Below, in pieces: positions 34,196-47,033 of a stretch of DNA of 64,000 nt. The stretch is taken from NCBI GenBank assembly GCA_030272585.1, contig BSYQ01000007.1:2112001-2176000 (forward strand), in the 5' to 3' direction. The notes beneath the pieces were generated by a model. That model made no database searches. It saw nothing but the letters and a program-made list of their open reading frames with translations, and was not told where the DNA came from. This stretch comes from Bryopsis sp. KO-2023. Taxonomy: Eukaryota > Chlorophyta > Ulvophyceae > Bryopsidales > Bryopsidaceae. Both the position numbers and the translations under genes were made by a program. Numbering within the stretch: the first letter of the stretch is position 1; every line of letters begins with the position of its first letter.

Positions 34196-35005
34196 GTCGG
34201 CTTTTCTGTTTCTTGTTTTGAGGAGATGAGGGGTACCAATTGAATCCCACTTGGAGGAAGACCAGTAGTTTTAGTCTTGGATGTAGATTATGGAAATGTA
34301 CGTTTTGGTGGAGTGCCACCTGGGTTAGTTTTGTAGAGGGGCGGGGAAGGGAGGGGTGTATGTGTCAGTGCATTGGATCCCCAATGGGGTTGATGTAAGA
34401 ACTAGGTCACGCAGCTTAATGATTGATGGACAGTCGAGAACTAAGCTTTCGGAATCCTCGACCCACGCCTGTCCTTTTGTTTTAACCCAGTTTCACCCAG
34501 CCAGAATCACTTCAGGAACATCGCTGGCCACTCTGTTTCATTCTGTAGAATACACTCCATTAAAAAAGAAACAATATTTTGTCCACAATTTAACCTCTCG
34601 TCTTCTGATTTTTTTTTTTTCAAAACTCCCAACCCATTAACCCATTTCATTTTGTAGGTCTGACGGGGCACCGTACGCGGTGCCCAGCCCACGGCACCAC
34701 CACTTTGCAATTCCATGAGTGGATGTGTCCATTTTCAGTAGCACCACCAGGCATCTCCTCCCCACAACCTGTCCAGTACTCACCGAGTCAACGGTACATT
34801 GCCACGGTCGTTTTTTTCAAGTCGTCCCAGCATCGACGAGGTGGTGCCGCTCGTCCGTTTCAGTGTTTTAGTTATCGGACAAGCGAGACGGAAAGAAACG
34901 AACTCGCGATGATGGTCTAGAGATTAGCAGCGGGGAGTGCCTGGGAAACGAAAACCGCGGTTCGACCTCTGGTGTCGAGATTCTCCTTCCGCGTTCCTCA
35001 CTAGG
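34196..35005. other. intergenic region
   Basis: It holds the 3' flank of the aminotransferase fusion and the leader of the phosphatase gene. Open frames occur near 34705-34920 but lack any family motif. A tRNA-like look near 34913-34985 does not fold into a cloverleaf. Confidence 0.45.
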
Positions 35006-35674
35006 ATGCCCAGCGTTCGGACGTCAGAGAGTCATCCCATAACTTTGAGCTGGATTCTCGAGCATGGAGGGGGAGGAAAGCTGGGGTTGTGCTTCTGCCC
35101 CGGAAAAAAAGTCAAACGATCGGGCGTCCAGTGGGAACGCGACCTAGAGGTCGACCTGCACCGTCTGAAAGAAGTGTACAGAATAACGACTTTGGCGTGT
35201 TTGCTCAACACAGCAGAATTGAGCTGTTTTAGGCTGAGGAATTACGCTACCACGGTTGGGTCGTCTGGTCTGGACCTACTCGTTTTCCCGATAGTTGAAA
35301 TGGCGCCACCCGATTCGTTGTCTATGACTCGGGAATTCGTCCACTCTATTGTAGATAAGCTCGGGAAGGGAGAAAACGTTGCGGTTCATTGTCGCGGGGG
35401 GGTAGGACGGGCTGGGGTGATAGCTGCGTGCGTTCTGTTGGAGTTGGACTTGGCGAAATCAGGGAAAGGTGCGATCGAGCAGGTCCGCAGGCTGCGGTGC
35501 AGGCAAGCGGTGGAGAGTTACAGACAAGAAAGATTCGTGTTTCAGTTTGCGACGTCGATTGGGTATCCTAGAGTTGCGGTGCCTGGAGTGATGGAGTGCA
35601 AAGTGTTCAGCAAAGAGAAAGTCGTCACGGACGACGAGACGTTCGTCCTGAAAAAAAGCGCCCTGGAGGCGTGA
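35006..35674 (+). CDS. CDKN3/KAP-like dual-specificity phosphatase
   Basis: Single exon, 222 residues from the first ATG (MPSVRTSESHP). The PTP loop is intact: VHCRGGVGRAG, with catalytic Cys129 and the loop Arg. The segment before it (LSWILEHGG, then KLGLCFCPGKKVKRSG, then FPIVEMAPPD) follows the layout of CDKN3/KAP, which dephosphorylates the T-loop Thr of CDKs (SW...LGLC.LPGCKFK, PIADGGTPD). The general-acid position that is Asp in CDKN3 (IAD) appears to be Glu here (IVE). The last ~35 residues after the phosphatase domain are a charged tail. The frame is open upstream to 34937 but only from a GTG codon. Expected cytosolic or nuclear; the substrate is inferred, not shown. Confidence 0.75.
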   Translation: MPSVRTSESHPITLSWILEHGGGGKLGLCFCPGKKVKRSGVQWERDLEVDLHRLKEVYRITTLACLLNTAELSCFRLRNYATTVGSSGLDLLVFPIVEMAPPDSLSMTREFVHSIVDKLGKGENVAVHCRGGVGRAGVIAACVLLELDLAKSGKGAIEQVRRLRCRQAVESYRQERFVFQFATSIGYPRVAVPGVMECKVFSKEKVVTDDETFVLKKSALEA

Positions 35675-37360
35675 CGGGGCGTAATGGTGTCATCACGTAA
35701 CGGTGTGACGAATTCATTCACGATTTCTTATTTAGACGATGATGCGAAAACAATAGCAACAGGGGAAAAAAAAGATATTGAAAAAAAAAACTTCAAAACA
35801 AAAAAGGATTCTTGATTTAGGTATTGTATGAATGGCTTTGGGGTTTCTTGTTTTTTTTGTCGGGGGGGAAAGGATTGTTCAATTTCAAAAAAAAAAGAAG
35901 GAAAGTAAACTCTTGTTTGTTTCTCTCTGAGCTACATTTTTTTTGTTTTTTTATTTTTTGTGATTCGGTGAAGAAAAGGGTTTAATTTTTGGGTCAAGTG
36001 GGTGGGATGGGGGAAGGTTTTGTTCAAGATTTTGCCAGGTTCTTTTGGTGTAAGAGAACTCCTTTTCTTATCCAGTTTCTGTCATTGGAATCTTCTGCAA
36101 TCCATTATAGTCATGGCTGCCCCCCCCCCTTTCCCAGCTGCAGCTGTTGTTGAAATGGCACAGTGCAGCCCCTGTTGAAATATAGCGATAATTTCACTCA
36201 TTAAGTGGCGTGGAAAAGCATGGTAAGTGATTCATGGACTTGGAGGAGGAAAGGAGAGTGATGTCAATTCGATGGATGGATTGGTCCGAATTATTCTTGT
36301 AAACTAATCGTGAGATGGAAATAGGTTGATGCTGAATCAGGCATCCAAGCATATTACAACTGGAAATGTATCTATGGCAGTGGGGGAAATGCGATCTCGA
36401 AATACCTTCTGAAACACCTCCGGGAAGGAGCTGTGGACAAAATCCGATAAGAAAAACAGTTCCCCCCCCCCATCAAACCTCTCTAGCCATCCATTATTCA
36501 TTGGTCTTTCATCAAACCAACCCCTGCAAGATTATCTATCCAACCAGCTTGAGAGCGCATGATTGAAAAGCTGGATTGACTAAGCTGGTAGTTCATCTAC
36601 CGGAATAAGGACATAATTTCACCCCCCAGGAAAATCACATTATCGCCTCTGTCTGTCATAAGTACCAGAATTAGAAGAAAAGGACTTGCAACAGACATAG
36701 ACACGTTCCAAGACTGCATCCCTTATATATATATTACTGCACTGGGCAATATTCTCTTGCAATTCATGTTTTTCTTAAACAGGGAGCATGGACCCAAAGG
36801 AAACAAAGCTGGCAAGCGCTGAGACTCGAAATTGCTACCAGACTGACCACAGTATCCACTGAATGTGTTATATTTCTTGGGATCAGTATCCACTGATATA
36901 ACCTCCCTTCCCCTGGAATAAGGGTTTCAACACACAAGTACCATAATTTCATTTCGTAGTTTTACAAACACCTGCATTTCTTGCCTTATTTTCGATTTTT
37001 CTTAAGTTTTAAATCTCACCTGAAGGATGAGATAGTGTAAACAGAATATAAGAGGGGATATTTCGGCACACGGATTTTGGAAAAATTTTGGATGGCACTG
37101 CCCGATGATTCTTCTCCGAATGAGGCCAAGACTTTTCACACCCCTCAGAGGTTCACACATCAATGCAATACCCAATGTCAGACATAGTGACAACTCAAGA
37201 CGATTTTTACAAACCACCATAAGTGTTGATTGGCACTTGTCTTCTGACTCATCACCAACCTTTTTCCCCCCATCCCACCCACCCACAAACATTAGGAGTT
37301 TATGGCCCCCCCACCAGAAAAGCCACATCCGTATATACTCAACAGTAGACTTCAATTCTT
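35675..37360. other. 1.7-kb convergent 3' region
   Basis: It lies between the stops of the phosphatase gene (+) and NDUFA5 (-). The first 300 bp are A/T-run rich; the rest is unremarkable single-copy sequence. I see no gene or RNA. Confidence 0.5.
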
Positions 37361-38777
37361 CTACTGCTGGGGTGGCGGTGGCAGTGATTGATGGGTTTTA
37401 GCATCAATGGGCTCGTGCCATTGTCCGGTCTCCATGGGGTCATCTTCTTGAAAGACAGGCACCTGCAACAGTCATCATCCCCCTCTTTCATGATGATTTT
37501 TTTTTTCTTTTTAAAACAGTCAGCATGGGCATCTGTCTAAAAATGTACAACTGGTTACAAACGGCAATATCCTCACTAGGTTGGCAGGGAGCATCACAAC
37601 CTGTCCAATTCCTTAAAACCACTCTTTTTTATCTCACACTTTTTTGCTTTCACTCTTTTTTATCTCACACTTTTCTGCTTTCACTCTGCCCTTTTTGAGA
37701 TGCCTCGAATTCCTTCCTCCAGATATAGCTCATTTCTTTAGCTTTCAAGTCAAACCAGAATCTTGGTAATGTGATGCCAATTCCTCCATATATTTACCTG
37801 ATGTCCCTCCGGCACCTCCCAGGGCTTCCATTCTGTGTGACAACCATTATGGCCGTGTCAATCATTATATTGGCATCCAACACCATTTGCACTTAATTGA
37901 GATCAACACTCTCCCAAGAATTTCCGTAGATTTTCCCGAAGAATCGAAACATCCCTCCGAATCATTAGCTCCCCATCCACACTGTGAACAGCAAGACGAG
38001 CGATATGAAAAAAAAAAGCATCTATCCTTTTTTTTCCAACCCTTTCTTTTCTTCTTTCTGTTGCTATGAAAGAATTCATCTCCTTTGTTTTCCATCAAAC
38101 CCCCCATATCCTAACACTCTGACCAGCTCCTTGTTTTCTGCTTTTTTTGGGGAAATTGTCTTTGGATTGGCTTTTCATTTATTCTTTAAAAGATTCACAT
38201 CGAACATCACATGATAGAAATTCTTTTTCTTTTTTTTTTCTTTTCTTTTTTATGGGGGGGGGGGATTTCCTTTGGGCTTGGGAACACAAATGTAAATAAA
38301 TATACATTTGTGTTTCTTTTTATATACAACCCCCCCAATACAATTTTTATAAATATAAATACTTTTATTACATATATAACTCTCCCACACTTTGTGAATA
38401 CAATTATTCCCACAAACAATAGACCCACCTGCCATTTTGGGGATTAATCCCAGCTCGTCCTGGCACAACATCAGCTCCTGTTCCAGTTGCAAACCCAGCA
38501 CACCCTCCAGCTCATCGTTGCTTTCGTGTTCCGATATGAGCTTCAGCTTGTAATCGCACGTTTGTTCCACGATTTTTCTATACTCGGCGGTTTCAGGGAT
38601 CATGTCCGCAACGAGACCCTTAACTTTATGCAGAGAGTTGATGAGATTTTCGCGAGCGTTGGGGTCGACCTCGACACCCACCAGCCCGGTGGTTTCCTTG
38701 AGGCCTCGACTGAGTGGTGCTAGGGTCTGAGGATTCGCTACGACCCGATAAACTCGCCTGGAAAACTGTCGCAACAT
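37361..38777 (-). CDS. NDUFA5: NADH dehydrogenase 1 alpha subcomplex subunit 5 (complex I)
   Basis: Three exons on the minus strand: 38777-38429, 37832-37798, 37462-37361; phases 1 and 0; 161 residues. The N-terminus MLRQFSRRVYRVV is a typical Arg-rich mitochondrial presequence. The family core ETTGLVGVEVDPNARENLI, then ELMLCQDELGLIPKM, and WKPWEVPEGHQ from the 35-nt middle exon, match NDUFA5/B13 (TTGLVGL.V.PNAR..L; QDEL.LI.KM; W.PW.VP). This subunit sits in the hydrophilic arm of respiratory complex I in the matrix. The C-terminal tail (ETGQWHEP, then SLPPPPQQ) is short. Exon 2 at 35 nt is small enough to be missed by automatic models. Confidence 0.88.
37621..37682. repeat. 31-bp tandem duplication in NDUFA5 intron 2
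   Basis: The 31-nt unit starting ACTCTTTTTTATCTCACAC at 37621-37651 is repeated at 37652-37682 with a single difference (TTTTTTG versus TTTTCTG). It lies within NDUFA5 intron 2. Confidence 0.85.
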
Positions 38778-39996
38778 TTTTCCGAGTTACCCTCCGTCTT
38801 TCTCTGTGCCAGTATCGACTCCAGTTGGGACAGGGCTTTGCATTAACAGTGTGTTCAGTTAGGGATGAGCAGACAGTGTGTCAGTCATAGGGAAATGTGG
38901 AAATGTGGAAGCTTGAACGAAGGCATCTTGTGGACTGCTTGTGGAAGGATTGGGTGAATTGGAAAATATGGGTTGGTGGATTGGGTTGATAAGCAGATGC
39001 TTTCTGGAGAACTATTACAAACGAGCAACACAAGGGTGGGGCGGACTCGCAGCATGGAAATTCTATTTTTTCGCAGCCTTCGAAACACGGGCCAAAAAAA
39101 CCCCTCATCTGTGCACCGAAACATTTTCACCCCCAAGACACGAATCAACCATGTTCTGAACACCAGGTTGAAGAATCACTTCCGGGACGAATCTGTCTGA
39201 ACTCGAAACCACATTCCCTGAAAAATCATCACTCAGCCACAGAACAAGAAATATTCCTCCACTCAGCATGAAATTATTGTCATACATAACCCCACCTTTC
39301 CCCAGCAACCAATTATCAATTATTGCTACGCATGATCTAAATATTGAAAAACAGTCAGGACAGCCGTAAGCAACTTTTACCATTACACCGAATTCTGACA
39401 TGGAGGGAATATCTTTTTTCCTTTTTACCCCACTATTTGATCCTCTTCTGTTTTTTTGTTTTTTTACAGCTTTCCTCTATATTCCGTTCAAAGGCTAAAG
39501 TCTGTTTTGTTGAAAACTATTCGATAATACATCGCCATGGAATCATGGCGATCATTTTTTTTCTAAATTTCCCCCCCCCCCATATGTTTTTTTCTTTTCC
39601 TTTTTTTTCTTCCATCTTTGACCCCACCTCTCCGAATAGCACCAAAAAACAAAGGGAGAAAAAGTCGAACAAAATAAAAATGAAAAGCCTCAGACCCACC
39701 CATAACGTTTTGTGAAAGATATTATGTGCATGCATGAATAAATAAAGAAACCAGCAGTCTAAAAACATAGCCAGCCAATTTGATCGATCCGCTAATCAAC
39801 CACCGATTCTCTTCTTTGTTATACCCCCGTCAAAACCAAAAAGATCGATAAGAAAACAACCAAATACTGGTTCATTGTTGAGCTCTTCTTGATCGCTTTT
39901 TTTTTTTTTGGTTCCCTTTATAACGGAATAATTTGATGGGGTCATTCATGATTGAATCCTCTTTTTCTTTCCTTCGTGGCTTTAAAAAAAATTCCC
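38778..39996. other. intergenic region
   Basis: Spacer between the NDUFA5 start and the ORP stop, both on the minus strand. It includes a T-rich and C-run patch at about 39555-39615. No gene is supported. Confidence 0.5.
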
Positions 39997-42755
39997 TCAC
40001 TCAGATGTGCTTTCGTGCAGGTCAGGGTATTGCCAAGGTGAGAAATTTCGCCCAAGAATAGAACCTACAGTCCAAGGCGGAAAAAAAAAATAAGTTGAAA
40101 AACATACCAAAAAATGAAACATATCACGACAATTGCCATAACGATCGACAAGCTAAACAAAAAATTAGTATCCTTTTTTGGACACTTGACAATCAGTTTT
40201 CATCGCACAGCAAATTCAATCAATCGGCTAAGCAAAAAAACATTGCACCCGTTTTACTCAATGTGTCGAAAACATATCCACTTACCTTCACCATCTTTCA
40301 CGACAGATTTTCCCCCCCTGGAATCAAATTCTCCGGACCAAACCCATCCGGGGACAGCTTCAAAATCATACTCTCCGTCGAACAACACCGCCGCTGGATC
40401 GCCGGCTTTGACTTCCTTGAACCATCGTGGTTTCCAGACATCTCCGTTTTTTTGCCTGTGCCGCTGCTCAGCTCTCTGCATTTCTTCCAGGCTGTACTTC
40501 CAATTTCCGGCTGAGGTGCTGTCCTCTTGATCGAGCGCGCTGCGATCAGGTCTCCGTCGAGAATCAGATTGCATGGGCTCCGGAATATCTAAAGAAATCA
40601 GCAACATAGGCTGAGTTACGGCTGATCCACAAATATACATATAAATTGACATGCGAATGTGATTGCATCCACATCCAAAGAAGACCCCTCCCCCCCCTCT
40701 CTCCCAAACGAAGAAAAACAACATCCTAGCTACCTGAGCATGAGCCCAATCGCAGAGCGAAATGAGTTCTGCCGTAATAATCTCCTTCCGGCTTTTCTTT
40801 GCAAGTCCACAGTCTCTCAACCGGACCAGCCTCCTCCGGCTCCACATCTTCCCCCCCGACATCATTCACAGGGACGCAGTCACAGTAAGAATTCCACATC
40901 CCAGTGATCTTCATTTTCCGTTTGCCCGTGGAAGCCTCATGAACGTATCCGCTGAATTCGTACCGTCCTTGGCCAAACCACCCGCACGGAGTGAGCTCCA
41001 CCTCGGCTTTGTTACCATTTGCTGCGTTCGTCATGGAAAGAGTTCCGTAGTTGTCGATCCACGTCCTGCCAACTATCACGTTGCAAGCTTTCGACGTGGG
41101 GGGGTGCACGAAGAAAGTTTCACCAGTAGATTTCAAGCAAATTCGGGATCGGCCTACGGTAGGAAAAAAACGAAAAAAAACAAAACAAATTACACAGAGG
41201 ACGAGTTAATGTTGTGCCAGTGTTGACCTGGGTTCGAATCCTGATCAGTTGGTTTCAGTTTTTTCTGCTCATGGAAGGTTTTCCAGCTTGTACTAACCAC
41301 AGGGAAAGTTTTTGTCGATTAGCTGAAACTATTCCACGCACCTAGTGGATAGATCTCAGCCGAGTTCCCCAGAAATTTTGATTTCGGTGCCGAAACGATG
41401 TCATACTCAAAATGACTATTCTCAGCATGAGCGGCTCCGATAGGTGGGTGGTGGCAAACCTAAAAGAACCAAAAAATGAAGTACAATGCATTACGCCTGT
41501 CAAATCCACAATTTCCTTTTTCCTGGGGCGAAACAGAAAACTTCATACATATCCATTGAAATTTCGGGATCTGAGGGTCTGACAAATGCAATGTCAGACT
41601 TGTCAACCAAAATATAGCACTGACAATGTTAGGACAGAAAGTCAGGATCCTGCACACCGTACCACCTCTTCTGCAATATATATCGATTCTGACCTGCTCA
41701 GCCAGAAATTTGACCCCATCCCCGCACTCCAACTCAAAAGTTTCCCCAAGGATCGGATTGAAAGGCTTCCATGGTCGTTCGATGCATCCATACGGGGTTA
41801 CTCCAAACGCAAGCAGCAACGCCAGTCTGAAAAATCATATCAAAAACTCAAATAGGAAAAAAAACAACAGCAGGAAAATCTGTGCAGAGATCCGATCTCC
41901 AAATGAAATGAAAGTATTTACATACGTATCCTTATATGGAGCATTCAGAGCATCTGTTCAGTTCTGTGTTTTTATTCCACGGAATGAGTGTTCATCGATG
42001 GCTGCCATTATTACTACGGACCGCTTGTACTCATCGTCGGATTGATCGGCTTTATCGAGGAGCTCCGTGTATTCCATGATTTCGCCCATTCTCTGCAGCA
42101 CCGTCAAAGGCTCCATGATCCAGACAGGAACCGAAATGAGCGATGTGACATCGTGCCCGATATACTGCTGAAAATTTGCCCAGAGCTTCTGCCTTTGCTG
42201 TGGATTTGGACACAAAAAAATACAGGAATGATCAACAAATAGCAAAAAAGTTCGGCGTCTGATCGAATGCATTCATTCATTTCCAAACAGTTTTTGGGGG
42301 TTAATTTTTTGACATCCCATGCGATCGATCGATCCATCAACGCAGATTGAATGAGGAAGCCCAACAGCGGTCCCCAAAAGCCAAGAGTGGGGAGCACAAA
42401 AAAACTTCAGCTTTTGCTTCGCGACTTACGTCATTTCCATTCACCAGCTCGCCACCTTTCGCCGCACCTTCCGCATCAGGGTCCACCACCTCCAGTTCCT
42501 CCGCGCCCAGAATGCTGAAACACGATCAAACCAAACGAAACGTTCGCAAAAGCGACAGGAAAAGACTAGCTCGCAGCGAACATCGCGTATCCCCCAAAGC
42601 AGAACTCTGTTTTCCCCGCGGCAAACCGCGAAACGATCGACACAACAGCTCGTACTCCACCTCGTGATTTGCTGTTGGGCGTATTCGACCCAGGACGCCC
42701 CCCAGTTATACAGCGAGCCAGTGAGGCCTCCGTTTTCATCTTGGGCGCCGCTCAT
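39997..42755 (-). CDS. oxysterol-binding protein-related lipid-transfer protein (ORP)
   Basis: Nine exons on the minus strand: 42755-42661, 42514-42430, 42197-41981, 41953-41926, 41826-41694, 41459-41342, 41153-40734, 40588-40286, 40064-39997; 488 residues, all in frame. The OSBP domain is complete: [46 protein letters not shown] (the EQVxHHPP fingerprint), [14 protein letters not shown]-like SRRRPDR, and WKPRWFK. ORPs carry sterols or PI4P between membranes at contact sites. No PH domain or FFAT motif is visible, so this is a short ORP. Exon 4 is a 28-nt microexon and its donor partner (exon 3 ending at 41981) is the least sure junction: the loop it encodes is ~15 residues longer than in plant ORPs I recall. 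It diverges from eIF2B beta over 273 bp. Confidence 0.88.
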
Positions 42756-43028
42756 CCAAACTCCTCGTGCTTGCCTTTCCTTCAGCAGTTTTGTTTTCCA
42801 GAACTCACGATCAAAAAATATCTCAGCAAAGCAGAGAGAGAAATCGGAACAAAAGGAGCCATTCTATTTTTGTGCAGGCTGGATTCTGCAATGACTAAAC
42901 GCCGCAAGAGCTGACAGGAGCTGATGCAGATAAACGGAAGCTGCAAAATATCTGAAACGCAGGAGTGACGGTCCCGCGAAAGGTGGTCGTGTCGAGGGCC
43001 CATCCGTAAAAAATCGCGCGCGAAAAAG
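42756..43028. promoter_or_regulatory. compact bidirectional promoter
   Basis: Only 273 bp separate the start codons of the ORP gene (-) and the eIF2B beta gene (+), so both core promoters and both 5' UTRs lie here. The 3' half is GC-rich (for example around 42970-43025) and has no obvious TATA box, consistent with a housekeeping bidirectional promoter. Confidence 0.45.
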
Positions 43029-45871
43029 ATGCGTTTCGAGGAGCTGATCGAAGAATTCTGTTGCCAGTTGCGCCGCCGGTGAGTAGAAAATCATGCGGAG
43101 CTCGCTCCCCTCCCGACCTGATATCGGTGAAGGGAACGGATCTAGGCCGCTTTTGAGTTTGGGACGAGAGAAGGGGTCGGTGTGCGCATATTCGTTGTTG
43201 ACTTTCTCGAGCATTTGTTGCAAGGCAGTTTGAGGGGTCTCTACCCACCGCGAAGCGAACCGCTGAGTTCTTGAGAACGCTCGTTTCACAAAACAAATAC
43301 ACCGATGCCAAATCGCTGCTCAGAGCAGTCAGAACACTGGGAATTCGCTTCCAAGCGGCGAGGCCGACTGGTGGGTGGAAAAAAAAACAGTAAAGAAATG
43401 ACATTTCCAAATCCAGCATTTTCCAGACACAGCTGTGCAACAAATCCTAATACTTCAATTTTGAAAACATATTTTTATTCATCTGTAGTGCAATTTTTTC
43501 TGATAATAGAGAGCCTTTAGGAAGTCATTCGTGTTTCTTTGTAAATGTTTAATTTTGTTTAGATTGGTTTTTTTTCTTGCAGGCCTTTCAGTTTTTTTCT
43601 ATAATTTGTTTTTAAGTATATAGAAAGATTATGATAAAGAAATTTCTTAAGTAGATTTATATTGTGTTTTTTTTTTAGAGTTTGCTGTGGGCAATGCAAC
43701 TCGTCGAGTGATGTATATGGTGCGAGAGGAGCATGCGATTGAATTGAAAGAAGCTGCGCAACCCATTGAGGAAAAAACAGAAGAACCAGAAGCCGCAGTA
43801 AGGCATTTATAAACCATCGAAAGGACTAAAACTATTTAGTATAAGAGAAATAGATCGGAATTTTTTTTGATCCAATATCAAAATCTAGTGTCCATACATA
43901 AAATCTGTTTCAGATTTCATTCGATCGATGGGATGTGTTCTGATGAGTGTTTATATGTAAGCATTTCGAAACATCGCATTTATGTGAAAAAAAAGAAGAA
44001 ATTGTTTACAATCCAGCCCATCAAATTATTATTTTTTCCCTCAAGTATCATTTTCTACTTGTAGTTTCGTTTTGTTTTTTTTAAGTTCAAAAACGTAGCT
44101 GTTTTCACCTATCTCCAGGATCTCCTCGCTTTGCATTCGGACCCGGTCAATTTCTCGGCCCTTGTGTCGCTGCGAAATCTTTTGGAACCAAATTCGCACA
44201 AAGAGGAGCTGACCACCACCAGTCCGGTGCATTCAGCAACCCCCCCGAACGAAAAAACCCCGACCAAAAAGAAAAAGGTGAAAACGTGGAAGCGAAAAGA
44301 CATGGTGATAGAGTCCATCAACGAGTTCTTGAACGAATTGGATGCGATTCCAAACCATGTTGCTAACCAGGCGCTCGACCATATTCATGCACATGAGGTA
44401 TGTTTGTTTGTTTTTTAATTACTTTTTTGTCTGATGGTGGATTATCCATTTTCTCTGCTACTGGTCGAATGTATAAAAGACTAATTAAATGAAAATGATC
44501 TTTGGTCGCAAGAAGGAAGTGCTGCAATGGAACCAAGGATGTCGAATTGCAAAATAAATTTAATGTGAATGCCCCTCCCCCCCCCTCCAACTGTCTCGTA
44601 TGATTTGCACAAAATAATTTTGTTTTCAAGGTTGGTGTGATTTTGCCATAATTATGTATGCTCCACTGTACATATCAAACAATGAAGCATTTAAAACAAA
44701 TGCCCTCCCAAAAACATATAATAAATAAAAAAATTACACATCAGTCAGAATATACAGTTCTGCAATTTTTAGTTATCTATCTTCTTTTTCGTATTTTCTA
44801 GATTCTCCGCATGTTCACACAATTTTAATGATTTCGTAAGGTTTTTGTGTGGCAGGTAGTTCTGACGTTGGGCTATTCCGACACAACCTTTCTATTTTTA
44901 GAATCTGCAAGCAAGAAGAGGAAGGATTTGCGTGTCATTGTTGCAGAGGGGGCCCCAAACTATGATGGACATCGAATGGCAAAAAAATTATCGGAGGCCG
45001 GGATTCAAACCACGGTTATCATGGATGCTGCTATATTTGCCATGATGGCCAGAGTCGATCAGGTAGGAGTGCAATTCAGGGGGGAAAATTGAATTAAATT
45101 AATACAATTTTTTATTTTTTATTTTTTTTTGCCGTTTAGGAACCCCCCTCCCCCCAGAGATACAATCAATGCGTTAAAAGAGAGGGTGTCAGTCATTTGC
45201 AGATGCTGTATATATGTATGTCAATTTGAGTCCAGCTCGTTTGTTTTTTGTTAACTCAAAAAAAGAAAAACAGACAGCCAAGGTGTGGAGATGCAGGGAA
45301 TCCAACAGAGTAATGGACCGTCTTCATTTTTCATCTTTTTGTATCTGTTTGTTTTTTCCCAGTCAGTCTCGTGACAATGAGAGGAAATAGAAAATTGATG
45401 ATCAAAAGCATGCTCTTTGTGTAGGTATTCATGGGATGCAAGACATTGCTGGCCAACGGCGGTGTCATTGCATCCGCCGGCTCCCATCTCGTAGCGCTTG
45501 CTGCTAAAGAACATGCTACCCCTTTCGTTGTGCTAGTGGGGCTGCACAAACTCTCCCCGTTTTACCCCAGCGACCCCGCCATCAATCTCAACGACTTCAG
45601 GTCTGCGTTCGACGTGGCCGACCTGGAAATCCTTGCAGAAAGCAGAGCAAATTGCATACCCAGTGAGGAAATGGGGGGTGGGCATTACGATGCTCAAAAA
45701 GTGGACCTGGTGAACCCTTCTTCCGATTACGTCCCGCCTGATTTAATCAGTTTGTTTGTGACGGATCAGGGAGGGGTGACCCCCACCTATGTCCATAGGC
45801 TGTTGGATGAATATTATGCCCGACAAGACCATGTCTTAGACGATGGTTTGGAGGAATTGCTGAGCAACTGA
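43029..45871 (+). CDS. EIF2B2: translation initiation factor eIF2B subunit beta
   Basis: Six exons: 43029-43078, 43225-43370, 43679-43797, 44119-44397, 44856-45062, 45425-45871; phases 2, 1, 0, 0, 0; 415 residues. Start MRFEELIEEFC. The N-terminal helical part has AEFLRTLVSQNKYTDAKSLL and FAVGNATRRVMYMVREEH. The C-terminal Rossmann-like part has VLTLGYSDTTFLFLESAS, DAAIFAMMARVDQVFMGC, LLANGGVIASAGSHLVALAA, and NPSSDYVPPDLISLFVTDQG. These are diagnostic of eIF2B beta, a regulatory subunit of the decameric exchange factor that reloads eIF2 with GTP and senses eIF2-alpha phosphorylation. A Lys-rich, Thr/Pro-rich insert lies between the two halves (~150-175). Cytosolic. Confidence 0.93.
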
Positions 45872-46150
45872 CATCGGGCTTTCTTGCTCCATAGTTTGCA
45901 GTGAGGCTTATCGTGTAGGGTTCAGTGTGTGTATGTGTGTGTGTCCGTGTTAAATTTCGAATTCGTAACATGAGATAGAGGTGTGGAAGTTGTGCATGTG
46001 GGGGAGCGTGCGATTGTTCTATTGATACAAACATGAAAATCGTGTTGGTCGTGGTCACTGTGGAAGTAATGTGAAAATTCAGAAAGAAAACTAATGAGAA
46101 AACCAAGAAAACGAGGCACCCCAACGATCCAGGAAACTCCATCAACAAAC

Positions 46151-46263
46151 AAAACAGCACTTTTCATCAACTGCCTATTGGATTGCAGAGGCATATGGAA
46201 TTCTGTGGTCTCTAAAACAGCACTTTCCATCAATTGCCTATTGGATTGATATGGAATTCTGTG
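46151..46263. repeat. imperfect ~55-bp tandem duplication
   Basis: The unit beginning AAAACAGCACTTTTCATCAA at 46151-46207 recurs at 46214-46263 with a 7-bp deletion and a few substitutions. Both copies end in ATATGGAATTCTGTG. Confidence 0.8.
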
Positions 46264-47033
46264 ATGGACGTGCATCGCACAATGCCACCCACACACTTCA
46301 GATCAAGAGTGGGGTGCTGCTGTAGGGCGCAATGAAGGGAGGAAAGGAAACATGTCCATCAACAGATTTGGATCGAGACCCAGCTTTCCAAAGCTGAGGA
46401 TAAATCCTTGAATCGGCAATTATTCAGCAATTAGGATTTTTCATTTCCTGCAGCACTCTTTGTGTGCTTGGCTTTGTTGGTGCACAGAGTTGACACAGGT
46501 TCCCCTTTATCAGTAGGGCTGCTGCCCGTTGGGGTCACACCATGGAGGTGATGCCGTCGACCATCACCTGACACCACTCCTTTCCCTTGAGAGATGATGA
46601 CTCTGTTCCATCCGCTTGGGGGCTGCTGGGTGAACGCAACAACAACAACAGCAATAATTACATATTGCTGGGTGAACGCACCATTGGCGACGTGGGCAGG
46701 CGAGTTCGAACTCAGCTCCAGACTCCATGAGCCGCATGTCAAGAATGAGTCCGCCACAGTCCGCGCCCACAACATCACACTTTACTAAAATTGGCAGACC
46801 ACCACCAAGAACTGAGGGGGAGGGTGCAATGGACATGCTGCGACATGTATCCGGCGGCTTCCGGATCCCTTGCCTTCATTCGACAAACTCTTTCTTTTGG
46901 CGCTGTGCTGGGACCTCCAACCGGACACATTGTAGCGGAACTCCGAAATAATACACACTTGCACGTGCCCAATCGAGAAGACCAGTGTCGAAGAACTCTC
47001 TCCCAAATAAGTCAAGCAACTGAATGATTATGC

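Noticed and set aside
34913..34985. Possible tRNA gene (GGTCTAGAGATTAGC ... GGTTCGACC)
   Set aside because: A-box- and B-box-like words are present but acceptor and T stems do not pair.
41210..41255. Possible tRNA or SINE B box (GGGTTCGAATCCTGATC)
   Set aside because: The B-box word is perfect, but no A box or stem pairing lies upstream, and it sits in an ORP intron.
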